Of a stretch of DNA of 40,070 bases, positions 25,708 to 33,204 are shown in pieces. How positions within the stretch are numbered: position 1 is the first letter of the stretch; every line of letters begins with the position of its first letter. The stretch comes from Propionibacteriaceae bacterium. GTDB taxonomy: Bacteria > Actinomycetota > Actinomycetes > Propionibacteriales > Propionibacteriaceae. The notes beneath the pieces are model-generated. The model made no database searches, was not told the origin of the DNA, and saw only the letters and a list, made by a program, of their open reading frames with translations. Where the stretch lies: contig JAPUEI010000084.1 in the NCBI GenBank assembly GCA_027492675.1, forward strand, positions 1-40,070. The letters are read 5' to 3'. The position numbers and the translations under genes were made by a program.

Positions 25708-25743
25708 ACCGGCACACGTACGGCTCCCCCACCCCCGCTTGAT

Positions 25744-25792
25744 AGTGCACGACACGCGCGGTCGCCCCGGCGTGTCGCGTCACGAAGTGCAC
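25744..25792. repeat. Inverted repeat pair (cluster G) downstream of the TAP-like hydrolase gene
   Basis: CGACACGC (25750-25757) pairs with GCGTGTCG (25770-25777) across a 12-nt loop. The palindrome GTGCAC sits at the outer end of each side: AGTGCAC at 25744-25750 and AGTGCACT at 25785-25792. It could act as a terminator between the hydrolase gene and the tRNA, though no U-tract follows. Confidence 0.7.
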
Positions 25793-25815
25793 TCTCGAGC
25801 CCGCGCTCCGAGCCC

Positions 25816-27969
25816 CTACTTGCTGCAGAACAGCCCGTCCGGCGGGACGACGCCCTTCGCGAAGTACGAGACCACCATGGCGTCGACGCAGGTGCTGCGA
25901 CCGTTGCCGTACGTGGCGTGGCCGGCCCCGTCGTACGTCACGAGCACTCCCGACTCGAGCTGGTCCGACATCCAGGCCGCGTACTGGTAGGGGGTCGCGG
26001 AGTCGCCCGTCGCGCCGACGACGACGATCGGCGCCGCACCCTTGCCCGTGATGTCGAACGGCGCCAGACCCTGGACGGGCCAGACGGTGCACCACACGTT
26101 CGGGCCGAAGTACTTGCCGAAGATCGGCGCCTTCTTCTGATCGAGCCCCCAGTCGGAGAACGCGCGGTCGATGCCGTCGTCCTGCGAGTCGGCACAGCCG
26201 ATCGCCGGGAACGCGAAGAAGGACGTGTCGTACTGGCCGTCCGCGCCGCGGCCGCGCAGCTGGTCTCCGTAGTAGAGCAGGTAGCGCCCGTCGCCGCCCA
26301 GCGCCTTCTCGAGGGCCTCGGTCAGCTGGCTCCAGTACGTCTGGTCCATGTAGAGGAAGATCGCGATCCCGTCGATGGCGGCGGACTGCGTGAGCTTGCG
26401 CGTCGAGTCCCCGGGGAGCGGCGAGCCGTCGAGCTTCTCGAGCAGGCCGGTGATCTTCGCGAGCACCGCGTCCTTCGAGGAGCCCAGCGAGCACTTCTGC
26501 GAGGCGCACCACGTCGCGTAGTTGCCGAGCGCCAGGTCGAAGCCCGACGCCTGGACCACCGACTCGTCCATCGTGATGTTCACGGCCGAGTCGAGCACCA
26601 GCTTGCCGACGTTCGCGGCGAACTTCTCGGCGTAGACGGCGCCGATGTACGTGCCGTACGAGTAGCCGAGGTAGTTGAGCTTCGCGTCGCCGACGAGCTG
26701 GCGGAGCATGTCGAGATCCTGAACCGTGTCGACGGTGGAGATGTGCTGCAGGAGCGCCCCCGACTTGGCCAGGCAGCTCGCCCCGAACGACTTCCAGCCG
26801 TTGATCAGGGCCTGCTTCTCGGCGTCGTTGTCGGGCGACTGGTCGAGCTGCATGATCTGGTCGATCGCCGCGCCGTTCTCGCACACCACCGGGGTCGAGC
26901 CGCCGGTGCCGCGCGGGTCCCAGCCCACGATGTCGTACTGCTCGAGCCCACTCGTCTCGAACCCGACCGCGAGCGTCGTGCCCGGCTCACCGGGGCCACC
27001 GGGGTTGACGAAGATCGTGCCGAGCCTCGGCGTCTGCGTCGCCGCGACCTTCGCGAGCTTGAGCGTGATCGCCTGGCCGTCCGGTGCTGTGTAGTCCAGC
27101 GGGGCCGTCACCGTCGCGCACTCGGCCGACTTCTTGCTGATCGTGCAGCTCGACCAGTTGAGCTTCTGGCTGGTGTAGCGGGACAGTCCTGAGCCGGCTG
27201 GAGGATTCACGAACCCCGCAGGCTTCACCGCCGGGATGGCCGACTTCGGACGGTCCGGGGAGGTGAACGAGCGGGCTGTCGTCGCGGTGGGCTGCGGTAC
27301 CGGCGGCTTGCTGATCACCTGTCCGGGCTGCGCGGTCACCGTCGCGCTGGCCGACGGCGCGCTCGAGCCCGTGGCCGATGCCGACGGAGTGCTGCCGGCG
27401 CCCAGCAGCTTGTTCGCATAGCCGCCCGCGAACACGACGACGATCACGAGCGCGAGCACCAGCAGCGCCGAGACGCCGACGATCAGGCCGGTCCTCGGCT
27501 TCTTGGGCGGCTCGGGAGAGGCCGGCGGCCGCGCGCCCCACGACGGGTTCGCCGGCTGTCCCTGCGGCGCGTAGTAGCCGCTGCCCGGCCGGTTCTGCTG
27601 GCCCGAGCCGGGCACCACCCCGTGCGACTGCAGCGCACCGTTCGGCCCGAGATGGCTCGGCGCCGCGGGCGGCTGCGGGACGTACGGGTTGGGCTGTCCG
27701 TACGGGCTGGGCGCGCCCTGGTACGGCTGCTGGGCCGGAGCGGGCTGCTGCGGGAAGACCTCAGTCGGGGCCGTGGGCTGCTGCCCGAAGACCTCGGTCG
27801 GAGCCGTCGGCTGGACCGACTGCTGCGGGAACTGCTCGGTGGGGGCGCTCGCCTGTACAGGCGGCTGCTGCGGCAGCTGACCCTCCGGCGGGACCGGCTG
27901 ACCCTGCTGCGGGTCCTGGTGGCGGGCGGGTTCCCACGGGGGCGTGGTCGGGTACGGCGGCTGGCTCAC
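25816..27969 (-). CDS. Membrane-anchored alpha/beta hydrolase, TAP (tripeptidyl aminopeptidase)-like
   Basis: 717 residues. Residues 1-165 are Pro/Gln-rich with no signal peptide and contain imperfect PTAPTEVF-QQ repeats. One transmembrane helix (LIVGVSALLVLALVIVVVFAGG) follows, then a Ser/Thr/Ala stalk and an external hydrolase domain. The catalytic Ser is S437 in LGYSYGTY; the acid is probably D in VVGATGDSATPY and the base H in GAGHATYG. The final part matches the TAP C-terminal domain. Peptidase activity on short N-termini is by family only. GTG 27969 lies 9 nt after the stop of the PSP1 gene, and TAGCCT ends 6 nt before the GTG. Confidence 0.9.
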   Translation of the reverse strand: MSQPPYPTTPPWEPARHQDPQQGQPVPPEGQLPQQPPVQASAPTEQFPQQSVQPTAPTEVFGQQPTAPTEVFPQQPAPAQQPYQGAPSPYGQPNPYVPQPPAAPSHLGPNGALQSHGVVPGSGQQNRPGSGYYAPQGQPANPSWGARPPASPEPPKKPRTGLIVGVSALLVLALVIVVVFAGGYANKLLGAGSTPSASATGSSAPSASATVTAQPGQVISKPPVPQPTATTARSFTSPDRPKSAIPAVKPAGFVNPPAGSGLSRYTSQKLNWSSCTISKKSAECATVTAPLDYTAPDGQAITLKLAKVAATQTPRLGTIFVNPGGPGEPGTTLAVGFETSGLEQYDIVGWDPRGTGGSTPVVCENGAAIDQIMQLDQSPDNDAEKQALINGWKSFGASCLAKSGALLQHISTVDTVQDLDMLRQLVGDAKLNYLGYSYGTYIGAVYAEKFAANVGKLVLDSAVNITMDESVVQASGFDLALGNYATWCASQKCSLGSSKDAVLAKITGLLEKLDGSPLPGDSTRKLTQSAAIDGIAIFLYMDQTYWSQLTEALEKALGGDGRYLLYYGDQLRGRGADGQYDTSFFAFPAIGCADSQDDGIDRAFSDWGLDQKKAPIFGKYFGPNVWCTVWPVQGLAPFDITGKGAAPIVVVGATGDSATPYQYAAWMSDQLESGVLVTYDGAGHATYGNGRSTCVDAMVVSYFAKGVVPPDGLFCSK

Positions 27970-27975
27970 GCGGCC

Positions 27976-27981
27976 AGGCTA
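27976..27981 (-). promoter_or_regulatory. Candidate leaderless -10 (TAGCCT) for the TAP-like hydrolase
   Basis: TAGCCT on the minus strand lies 6 nt before GTG 27969 and includes the TAG stop of the preceding PSP1 gene. Read-through from that gene is equally possible. Confidence 0.35.
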
Positions 27982-28833
27982 GTCGGCCGCCCGGCCATCG
28001 GTGGGGGTCTCGGCGTCCGACACGGGCGATGAACCCGCCGCGAGCGAGACCAGCGCCACCGGACAGGTACGACGCTGACCGTCACCGCCCCGTACGGTCA
28101 CGGTGTCGCAGGGCACCGACCTCGCCACGACCTTGCCCGGGCCGTCGGGCGTCTGGACCCTGCAGCCGAGCGCCGGGGCACGGCGCTCGAAGTCCTCGTA
28201 CGCGTCCTGCTCGAACGCCAGGCAGCACTTGATGCGGCCACACTGCCCCTGAACCTGGAGCAGGTTCCCGGCGAGGTCCTGGTCCTTGACCATCCGCATG
28301 CCGATGACCGGCAGCGCGGGGAGGAACGTGCTGCAGCACAGCTCGCGGCCGCAGCCGCCGATGCCGCCGATCATGCGGGCCGCGTCGCGTGAGCCGATCT
28401 GCCGCAGGTCGATGCGGGCCTTCAACGAGGCGGCGAGGTCGCGCAGCAGCGCGCGGAAGTCCACGCGGTGCGGGGCGAGGTAGTAGACGGCGACCACCTT
28501 GCCGAACTCGTTGGACCGGTCGTCGACGTCCACGCCGACGATCCGCATCGGCAGGTCGTGCTCCTTGACCAGGGCGACGGCCACCGCCTCGGCCTCGGCC
28601 TTGAACCGACGGTTGGCGGCGTCGCGGTCAAGGTCGGTCGCCGATGGCACGCCGGCGCACACCGGGAGATCGGCTTCGACCTCGCCAGGGCCGGCCCAGA
28701 CCACGGTCGCCACCTCGGCGCCGGACTCGGTCGGGACCAGCACCAACTCGCCGACCGAGGGGTCCAGCGACCCGGGGTCGACGTAGTACAGGTGCCCGTT
28801 GGTCGAGAACGACACGGCCATGACCCTCGTCAT
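27979..28833 (-). CDS. PSP1-domain protein (YaaT/RicT-like)
   Basis: 284 residues. The conserved core GGIGGCGRELCCSTFLP and QCGRIKCCLAFE carries the cysteines that define the PSP1 C-terminal domain. In Bacillus the homologue RicT joins RicA and RicF in an iron-sulfur complex that controls RNase Y-dependent mRNA maturation; whether this holds in actinobacteria is unknown. In many genomes the gene follows holB directly; here holB lies about 2.5 kb away on the other strand. The start is ATG 28833, with TACGGT 7 nt upstream. ATG 28821 is an in-frame alternative. Confidence 0.9.
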   Translation of the reverse strand: MTRVMAVSFSTNGHLYYVDPGSLDPSVGELVLVPTESGAEVATVVWAGPGEVEADLPVCAGVPSATDLDRDAANRRFKAEAEAVAVALVKEHDLPMRIVGVDVDDRSNEFGKVVAVYYLAPHRVDFRALLRDLAASLKARIDLRQIGSRDAARMIGGIGGCGRELCCSTFLPALPVIGMRMVKDQDLAGNLLQVQGQCGRIKCCLAFEQDAYEDFERRAPALGCRVQTPDGPGKVVARSVPCDTVTVRGGDGQRRTCPVALVSLAAGSSPVSDAETPTDGRAAD

Positions 28834-28840
28834 GGACAGA

Positions 28841-28846
28841 ACCGTA
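28841..28846 (-). promoter_or_regulatory. Candidate leaderless -10 (TACGGT) for the PSP1 gene
   Basis: TACGGT on the minus strand is followed by 7 nt and ATG 28833, with no Shine-Dalgarno sequence. Confidence 0.5.
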
Positions 28847-28894
28847 CGTGCCCCCGCCGTCAGGAGCGAGCGCGGGCGGTGATGAGATGACCGC

Positions 28895-29761
28895 GTGAGC
28901 GCCGACGCACCCGCCCCGCCCCGTACGAGACTCTTCTACCGCCTCGCCACCGGCTTCACGCTGGGCGCCGTCATGCTGGGCTCCGCGGTGTGCGCGACCG
29001 AGTCCGGCGCGGCCTGTCCGACGTGGCCGGGCTGCTTCCAGACGGCCCTCACCCCCAACGGCCTGCAGTCCGGGATCGAGTTCACCCACCGCGTGGTCGC
29101 GTTCTTGTCGCTGGTCTTCCTCCTGGCGGCGTCGATGTACGGGCGGCGGCTGCTCGATGCCCGCCTGCGCTGGTTCCCGGTGGCCGCTCTCGTGCTGGCG
29201 ATCGCGTCCGGCGTCTTCGGCATGATGATCATCCTGTTCCACCTGCCCCTGGGGCTCGGGTTGATCGACGTCGGCGGGGCACTCACGGCGCTGTGCCTGA
29301 TCTCGTACGCCACCGTCCGCCTCGACTCCCCCGGTCGCGGCACCCGCCTGAGCGGCTGGGTGTGGGCGACCCAGGCGGTCGTCATCGTCATGCACCTGCT
29401 GGGGATCGTGGTCGCCGGTACGGGCTCGTTCGTACGCTGCCTCGGCTGGCCGGTGTGGCGCATCGTGGCGTCCGACCAGTACGTCGAGCTGCAGTGGGTA
29501 CGGATCGTGTGCGGGCTTGTCGCGGCGGGAATGCTCGTCGGCGTGATGGTGGTGGCCTCGCGGCGGGCCGACCTGCGGCGATCTGTGGCCGCGCTGGCGG
29601 TGGCCTGGGTGGGAGAGCTGGTGATGGGCCAGGTCATCGTCGGCCAGTTCACCGGCGGACAGCCACGCAGCATCGCGCTCGCCGGCACGTACTCCATGCT
29701 CGCCGGCCTGATCGTCTGGCTGATCGCGCTGCTCGGCGCGCGGGCGGGACGCGCTGACTGA
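28895..29761 (+). CDS. COX15/CtaA-family membrane protein (heme A synthase-like)
   Basis: 288 residues with about eight transmembrane helices in two similar halves. The first half has ATESGAACPTWPGC, the cysteine-bearing loop typical of CtaA, and the heme-ligand-like EFTHRVVAF. The second half has VMHLLGIVVAGTGSF. CtaA oxidises heme O to heme A for cytochrome aa3 oxidase. Only one Cys is seen in the second-half loop (VRCLGWP), so the second cysteine pair found in some CtaA proteins is missing. No other cytochrome oxidase assembly gene is adjacent. GTG 28895 is the start; no strong Shine-Dalgarno sequence. Confidence 0.8.
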   Translation: MSADAPAPPRTRLFYRLATGFTLGAVMLGSAVCATESGAACPTWPGCFQTALTPNGLQSGIEFTHRVVAFLSLVFLLAASMYGRRLLDARLRWFPVAALVLAIASGVFGMMIILFHLPLGLGLIDVGGALTALCLISYATVRLDSPGRGTRLSGWVWATQAVVIVMHLLGIVVAGTGSFVRCLGWPVWRIVASDQYVELQWVRIVCGLVAAGMLVGVMVVASRRADLRRSVAALAVAWVGELVMGQVIVGQFTGGQPRSIALAGTYSMLAGLIVWLIALLGARAGRAD

Positions 29762-29817
29762 CCGATTCCGCCGCCCCCTCTGGCACGACGTCGTACCCGC
29801 GCGGTTGGATGGCAGCC

Positions 29818-30804
29818 ATGAGCGGACGTGTTCTCTTTCTCGGCGGCACCGGTGTCATCAGTGCGGGCAGCGTGGCTCTCGCCGCGCAGCGCGGCTGGGA
29901 GGTGACGGTGCTCAACCGAGGCCAGTCGACGGTGCGCCCCGTGCCCGACGGGGTCGAGCTGATCTCCGCGGACGTCCGACAGCCGGGCGCCATCGCGGCG
30001 GCCATCGGCTCGCGGCGCTTCGACGTGGTGTGCGACTTCTTGTCCTTCACCACTGACCAGCTCACCTCGACGCTCGGCCAGGTCGAGCATTCGACCGAGC
30101 AGTACGTGTTCATCAGCACTGCGTCGGCGTACCAGACCCCTCCCACGATCCTGCCGATCACCGAGGCGGTGCCGCTGTCCAACCCGTACTGGCAGTACAG
30201 CCGGGACAAGGCGGCGTGCGAGCGGTACCTGTTCGACCGCTGGCAGACCGACCGGCTACCGGTGACGGTGGTGCGTCCGTCGCACACGTACGACAAGACC
30301 ATGACCGTTCTCGGCGGGCGGCACGCGATGGTGCGGCGGCTGTTCAGCGGCGACGAGGTGATCGTGCACGGGGACGGCTCGTCGCTGTGGACGCTGACCC
30401 ACACCTCGGACTTCGCGAAGGGCTTCGTCGGCCTCTTGGGCAACGCGTCGGCGATCGGGCTGGCCGTGCACATCACCAGCGACGAGTGGCTCACCTGGGA
30501 CCAGATCGCGCGAGTGCTGGCGCGCGCCGCCGGCAAGGAGGCCTCGATCGTCCACGTCCCGTCGGACGCGATCGCGGCGCTCGACCCCGACTGGGGCGAC
30601 GGGCTGCTCGGCGACAAGGCCAACTGCACCATCTTCGACAACAGCCTCATCAAGCGGTTGGTGCCGGACTTCGCCTGTACGACACCGTTCTCCCTCGGCG
30701 CCCGCGAGATCGCGGCGTACTACACCGAGCACACCGACCCTCAGCCCAAGGAGGCGGAGACCGAAGCCGTGATCGCGCAGCTGCTCGAGCGGTATCGGGT
30801 CTGA
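29818..30804 (+). CDS. Extended SDR: NAD-dependent epimerase/reductase
   Basis: 328 residues from ATG 29818. The Rossmann dinucleotide motif is GRVLFLGGTGVIS and the catalytic YxxxK is YSRDKAACE near 125; VVRPSHTYD follows as the usual substrate-pocket strand. The substrate is unknown; related actinobacterial proteins are labelled NAD-dependent epimerase/dehydratase. ATG 29809 is also in frame; 29818 is preferred since TTGGAT lies 7 nt before it and MSGRVLFLGG is a compact opening. Repeat cluster H follows. Confidence 0.88.
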   Translation: MSGRVLFLGGTGVISAGSVALAAQRGWEVTVLNRGQSTVRPVPDGVELISADVRQPGAIAAAIGSRRFDVVCDFLSFTTDQLTSTLGQVEHSTEQYVFISTASAYQTPPTILPITEAVPLSNPYWQYSRDKAACERYLFDRWQTDRLPVTVVRPSHTYDKTMTVLGGRHAMVRRLFSGDEVIVHGDGSSLWTLTHTSDFAKGFVGLLGNASAIGLAVHITSDEWLTWDQIARVLARAAGKEASIVHVPSDAIAALDPDWGDGLLGDKANCTIFDNSLIKRLVPDFACTTPFSLGAREIAAYYTEHTDPQPKEAETEAVIAQLLERYRV

Positions 30805-30834
30805 CGGTGGCTGCTGTCGCCGCGGCACGCGGAC

Positions 30835-30995
30835 TCCGACGTTCCCCGGGTTCTGAGGCCGTTCAGGGAGAGCTCGCGTCCGAGGTCCGACGTTGCCGGG
30901 GTTGTGGAGTGGGCCGGCTGCCGGGTAACCCATGGAACGTCGGGACTCTCGATGCCGTGACTCGGCACGCTCCGCATAACCCGGCAGGCGTCGGA
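30835..30995. repeat. Repeat cluster H between the epimerase and DUF1905 genes
   Basis: Core TCCGACGTTGCCGGGTT with variants. Direct copies lie at 30835-30852 and 30886-30903; inverted copies at 30927-30945 and 30978-30995. Tails read GGGTTCTG, GGGTTGTG, GGGTTA and GGGTTATG. The last copy contains the GGAG that probably serves as Shine-Dalgarno for the next gene. Here both neighbours are on the plus strand, unlike the other clusters with inverted copies. Confidence 0.88.
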
Positions 30996-31003
30996 GTTGC
31001 GTG

Positions 31004-31294
31004 ATGGAGATCGTCGTCACGGGACACCTCGTCGAGTGGCGCGGGCCGTCGCCGTTCTGGTTCCTGCCGTTCAGCGAGGACGACTCGGCGATCGTGGACG
31101 AGCTGAAGCCCATGCTCACGTACGGCTGGGGCTGCATCCCCGTGACCTGCCGCCTAGGCACCACGGAGTTCACGACCTCGCTGATGCCTCGCGAGGGCCG
31201 TTACCTCATCCCCCTCAAGGGCGCGGTCCGCGCGGCTGAAGGGATCACTCCGGAGGCCCAGGTCACCGTCCGGGTGACGTTCGCGATGCGCTGA
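31004..31294 (+). CDS. DUF1905 protein
   Basis: A 96-residue small beta-barrel-like cytoplasmic protein: MEIVVTGHLVEWRGPSPFWFLPFSEDDSAIV, then GWGCIPVTCRLGTTEFTTSLMPREGRYLIPLKGAVRAAEG, the standard DUF1905 pattern. Function unknown. ATG 31004 is favoured over GTG 31001 because GGAG at 30993-30996 then has 7-nt spacing. That GGAG is part of repeat cluster H, so the repeat and the translation signal overlap. Confidence 0.88.
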   Translation: MEIVVTGHLVEWRGPSPFWFLPFSEDDSAIVDELKPMLTYGWGCIPVTCRLGTTEFTTSLMPREGRYLIPLKGAVRAAEGITPEAQVTVRVTFAMR

Positions 31295-31354
31295 CGGCGG
31301 ACGGCTGACGTACGTGGCGTGCGGGTGTCCGTCCCGTACGGCAGGCTAGGGGCC

Positions 31355-32494
31355 GTGACGGTGTGGCAGGAGCTGGTGGGCCAGGAGGCGGCGGTGGCCG
31401 TGCTGTCCCGCGCCGTGTCCGGCGAGGGCCACGCGATGAGCCACGCCTGGCTGATCACCGGGCCGCCGGGGTCGGGGCGCTCCAACGCAGCCCGGGCGTT
31501 CGCGGCGGCGCTGCAGTGCGACAAGGGTGGCTGCGGAGAGTGCTCCGCCTGCCGTACGGCCTTGTCAGGAGCACATCCGGACGTCACCGTGGTCCGTACT
31601 GAGCAGCTCAGCATCGGGGTCGACGAGGTGCGCAACCTGGTGCGGCGGTCGGCGATGAGGCCCACCCTCGGACATCACCAGGTCATCGTGGTCGAGGACG
31701 CCGACCGCATCACCGAGCGCGGTGCGGACGCGCTCCTCAAGGCCATCGAGGAGCCGGCGCCGCGCACCGTGTGGGTGCTCTGTGCGCCGACTCTCGACGA
31801 CGTCGTGGCCACGATCAGGTCGCGATGCCGCCATCTTCACCTCGCGACACCCTCCGAGTCGGCGGTCGCCGCGCTCCTCGTGGCCCGCGACGGCATCGAC
31901 CCGGCCATGGCATCGTTCGCCGCGCGGGCCGCGCAGGGCCATGTGGGTCGGGCCCGCGCGCTGGCCCGCGACGAGTCCTCGCGGATCCGCCGCCGCGAGG
32001 TGCTGCAACTGCCGCCCCAACTCACGAGTCTCGGCGCGTGCCTGCGGGCGGCCGCGAACGTCGTCGCGGCCTCATCCGAGGAGGCGTCAGCGTCGACCGC
32101 CGACCGGGACAGCCGCGAGCTGGCCGAGCTCAACGAGGCGCTGGGGTTCGGCACCAAGGGCGCCCGGCCCCGCAACGCCCAGTCGCAGGTCAAGGAGCTT
32201 GAGGATTCCCAGAAGGCGCGCGTGAAGCGGCTGCAGCGCGACGGGCTGGACAGGGTGCTGACGGAGCTGACCACGTACTACCGGGATGTCCTCGCCGTCC
32301 AGCTCGCGTCACAGGCGCGACTGGTGAACGTCGAGCAGGAAGCTGCGGTACGTACGATCGCGCGCCGCACCACCGCGGAGGCCACCATGCGCCGACTCGA
32401 CGCGATCCTCGCCGCCCGTACGGCCCTGGAGACCAACGTCGCCCCGCTGCTCGCGATGGAAGCCCTCTTCATCGATCTCGCAGAGTCGCTCTAG
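31355..32494 (+). CDS. holB: DNA polymerase III subunit delta prime
   Basis: 379 residues. Part of the clamp loader that places the beta clamp on DNA. TVWQELVGQEAAVAVL opens the AAA+ fold, followed by GPPGSGRSNAARAFA, a Walker A with Arg in place of Lys, so ATP hydrolysis by this subunit is unlikely, as expected for delta prime. A four-cysteine zinc module CDKGGCGECSACRTALSGAHPD follows, then VIVVEDADRITERGADALLKAIEEP. GTG 31355 is preferred because MTVWQELVGQE is the usual opening and AGGGG lies just before it, though with short spacing. The gap to the next gene holds cluster I. Confidence 0.95.
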   Translation: MTVWQELVGQEAAVAVLSRAVSGEGHAMSHAWLITGPPGSGRSNAARAFAAALQCDKGGCGECSACRTALSGAHPDVTVVRTEQLSIGVDEVRNLVRRSAMRPTLGHHQVIVVEDADRITERGADALLKAIEEPAPRTVWVLCAPTLDDVVATIRSRCRHLHLATPSESAVAALLVARDGIDPAMASFAARAAQGHVGRARALARDESSRIRRREVLQLPPQLTSLGACLRAAANVVAASSEEASASTADRDSRELAELNEALGFGTKGARPRNAQSQVKELEDSQKARVKRLQRDGLDRVLTELTTYYRDVLAVQLASQARLVNVEQEAAVRTIARRTTAEATMRRLDAILAARTALETNVAPLLAMEALFIDLAESL

Positions 32495-32565
32495 CGGCTC
32501 GCCCGCCAGAGTGCCCGTGTCCCCAGTCCGGCACCTGCGGCCAGACGCTCTCACGGACCCGACTG

Positions 32566-32735
32566 CCCGACAGGCAATTGGTGCTGGTGGTGCGACTCTT
32601 GCGGCGTGTCGCGCTCGGAAACGAGCCTTTGCCTGTCCGAAGACGCCGACAGCCAGGTCGCCGACAGGCAGAGGGCCTTGCTCTGAATGGTTCAACCGGC
32701 GATCCGTGTCACTCCTGCCCCAATTGCCTGTCGGG
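32566..32735. repeat. Repeat cluster I downstream of holB
   Basis: CCCGACAGGCAATTGG at 32566-32581 has an exact inverted partner at 32720-32735. Between them lie a diverged inverted copy (32626-32640) and two diverged direct copies (32645-32657 and 32660-32674), all keeping CGACAG[G/C]CA or its complement. The 321-bp region 32495-32815 contains no other gene I can support. Confidence 0.88.
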
Positions 32736-32737
32736 GG

Positions 32738-32806
32738 GAAGCCAGGTCGAGTAGATGACAGAAGCCGTACACCACTGACGACCGAAGCCGTACGCCGCTG
32801 ATGACC
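32738..32806 (+). repeat. Three tandem 23-bp repeats next to cluster I
   Basis: Units at 32738-32760, 32761-32783 and 32784-32806 all begin GAAGCC and end GA[T/C]GAC followed by A or C. The second and third share GAAGCCGTAC and differ at only three positions. They end 10 bp before the stop of the small minus-strand gene. Confidence 0.85.
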
Positions 32807-32815
32807 GGGCGACTG

Positions 32816-32983
32816 CTACTGCTCCGGCGGGTAGAGCTTCTCCCGCCGCAGCTTGATGTACGCCTCGATGGTGCCGTTGCGAACGGCGGCTTTCATGATC
32901 ACGTACGCGATGTAGATCCCCACGGCGTAGACCGCGGCGGTCAGAACGATGCCGATGGTGATCCCGAACCCGTCAAGCGCCAT
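32816..32983 (-). CDS. Small single-pass membrane protein, 55 residues
   Basis: Reads MALDGFGITIGIVLTAAVYA and on to a tail ending REKLYPPEQ. One hydrophobic helix at about residues 8-30 is followed by a basic, amphipathic cytoplasmic-type tail. AGGAG (32995-32991) lies 7 nt before the ATG and the codon use is as GC-biased at third positions as in its neighbours, so it is very likely a real gene. No family recognised. It converges on holB across cluster I. Confidence 0.8.
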   Translation of the reverse strand: MALDGFGITIGIVLTAAVYAVGIYIAYVIMKAAVRNGTIEAYIKLRREKLYPPEQ

Positions 32984-33204
32984 TTGTCTACTCCTGGTTG
33001 ACTTTTTCGCACACTAGCAGCGCCCGTCGTCACATGAGGTTCGCTCCGCAGATCCACAGGCGTCCGAGCACAGAACCTGATCGCTGTCGACCCGCTCCCC
33101 CCGCGATTCCGGCGGCACGCGCGCGCGGGTACGGTCCCAGCCTGCCGGGTAATGGGACGATGGCAAGGTCTGACCACCCGAGGAAGCTTGACCGAGGAGC
33201 AGCC

